Source: CAVOAK01 sp965217615 (GTDB taxonomy: Bacteria > Pseudomonadota > Alphaproteobacteria > UBA8366 > CAVOAK01). From it: a stretch of DNA of 64,000 bases. The DNA lies in contig CBDCIT010000018.1 in assembly GCA_965217615.1 (NCBI GenBank), forward strand, positions 124,001 through 188,000, in the 5' to 3' direction. A program made the position numbers and the translations under genes. How positions within the stretch are numbered: position 1 is the first letter of the stretch; every line of letters begins with the position of its first letter. Shown piece after piece: positions 63,184-64,000 of this stretch. The notes under the pieces are model-generated. The model was not told the origin of the DNA and did no database searches. It was given only the letters and a program-made list of their open reading frames with translations.

Positions 63184-64000
63184 ATGGCGATACCAACAAA
63201 AATTTTTCTGGCGGACCTTGCACACACGTATTCCGTGGACAACAAGTCTCTCCCGGTTCCCCTCAACATTGGTTATGTCAAAGCCTATGCCGAAGCGGCG
63301 CACGGCGACTCGGTCGATATCTCCTTGTTCAAGAATCCCGACCTGTTCCTTCGACGAGTCTACGAGGAAAGGCCGGAAATCATCGGATTCTCTAATTACG
63401 GCTGGAACGAGAACCTAAACATCGCAGTAGGCAGATATGCGCGCACAGTGTGTCCTGAAGCGCTAATCATCGCCGGCGGCCCCAATATAGATCCTGATCC
63501 AGATCAGCGGATGCAGATGTTACAGCGCCACAACTATGTTGATTTCGTGGTCGCCGATGGAGGGGAAGAGCCGTTTTCGGAGATGATCGAGTGGCGCCGG
63601 GAGGCAAACGGGAATCGCAGCCTGTTACCGCAAAACATCTTCTGGTGCGACGGTGACGAAATGCGCCACACCAGTGAACGGCCAATAAAGAAGGTGATCA
63701 ACAACATTCAATCGCCATACTTGAGCGGGTTTTTAGACGAGTTTCTCGCGGCCGGTATGGTTCCAATGTTCGAGACCAATCGTGGGTGCCCGTTTAAATG
63801 TACTTTCTGTGCGTGGGGCTCGGCTTCGAAAGATTTAGTACGACGCCTCGATCTCGATACTGTGCTTGCTGAGATTGAATACGTTGGGTGTCGGTCACGA
63901 GCGAACAACTGGATCGTTTGTGACGCCAATTTCGGAATACTCAAGCGGGATATCGAGATTGCTCAAGCGATCCGCAGGGTTAAGGACAGGGTCGGCAATC
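63184..64000 (+). CDS. B12-binding radical SAM protein (3' end beyond window)
   Basis: ATG 63184 opens a frame with no stop to the window end (272 codons). The N-terminal cobalamin-binding-like domain begins IPTKIFLADLAHTYSVDNKS, then PLNIGYVKAYAEAAHGDSVD, RPEIIGFSNYGWNENLNIAV and ALIIAGGPNIDPDPDQRMQM. The linker reads VDFVVADGGEEPFSEMIEW. The radical SAM cluster motif is RGCPFKCTFCAWG (CxxxCxxC), preceded by MVPMFETN. Such proteins do methylations or rearrangements in secondary metabolite or cofactor pathways; the substrate cannot be told. It starts 116 bases after the IS3 end. Confidence 0.88.
   Translation, partial: MAIPTKIFLADLAHTYSVDNKSLPVPLNIGYVKAYAEAAHGDSVDISLFKNPDLFLRRVYEERPEIIGFSNYGWNENLNIAVGRYARTVCPEALIIAGGPNIDPDPDQRMQMLQRHNYVDFVVADGGEEPFSEMIEWRREANGNRSLLPQNIFWCDGDEMRHTSERPIKKVINNIQSPYLSGFLDEFLAAGMVPMFETNRGCPFKCTFCAWGSASKDLVRRLDLDTVLAEIEYVGCRSRANNWIVCDANFGILKRDIEIAQAIRRVKDRVGN

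Overview
The window comes from the chromosome of an alphaproteobacterium. The left part is one long division and cell-wall (dcw) cluster on the minus strand in the order mraZ-rsmH-ftsL-ftsI-murE-murF-mraY-murD-ftsW-murG-murC-murB-ddl-ftsQ-ftsA-ftsZ-lpxC-bamD-recN-ligA. The lpxC-bamD-recN-ligA tail after ftsZ, an rnpB gene upstream of mraZ, and a long FtsZ linker fit Alphaproteobacteria, perhaps a Rhodospirillales or Hyphomicrobiales relative; the sequence does not settle the order. Most junctions in the cluster are 4-base ATGA overlaps, so the proteins are probably translationally coupled.

Layout. 1-22524: ligA (5' part) to mraZ. 22525-22777: mraZ control region with a promoter-like element, spaced TGGG boxes and a perfect 22-bp palindrome. 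22778-27736: three insertion sequences nested in one another (IS5-like interrupted by IS21-like, itself interrupted by IS1182-like), each with its own target duplication. 27885-32432: rnpB and an ampD-like amidase, uup, djlA and a DUF3750 gene, all on the minus strand. 32584-37389: a DUF1445 (D-glutamate cyclase-like) protein and a fused 5-oxoprolinase, which could act in sequence on D-glutamate. 37432-43081: a small conserved-looking protein, a large AsmA-like protein, a ribbon-helix-helix protein, a TfoX-like protein and an alpha/beta hydrolase.

43094-47760 is abnormal. It holds a frameshifted class II fumarase and a broken cytochrome c'-like gene. Next comes about 2.5 kb in which fumarase-region sequence and IS3 sequence alternate every few tens of bases, both collinear. 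I read this as an interleaved consensus made by assembly or polishing and not as biology; genes there should not be trusted. It runs into an ISAs1-type transposase fused to a DruA-like (DUF4338) domain.

49560-57729 is accessory but mostly intact: a membrane-anchored unknown, an amino-acid-type solute-binding protein with a strong terminator, a VOC protein, a sulfotransferase, a Cys-containing secreted unknown, an ISNCY element flanked by a 19-bp direct repeat, and two tandem peptidase-M19 paralogs that lack the usual HxD metal motif. 57839-63067 is a second mobile pile: a solute-binding-protein remnant cut by an IS66-like element that carries a translationally coupled DNA adenine methyltransferase, then two tandem IS3 (IS407-like) copies. 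The window ends inside a B12-binding radical SAM gene.
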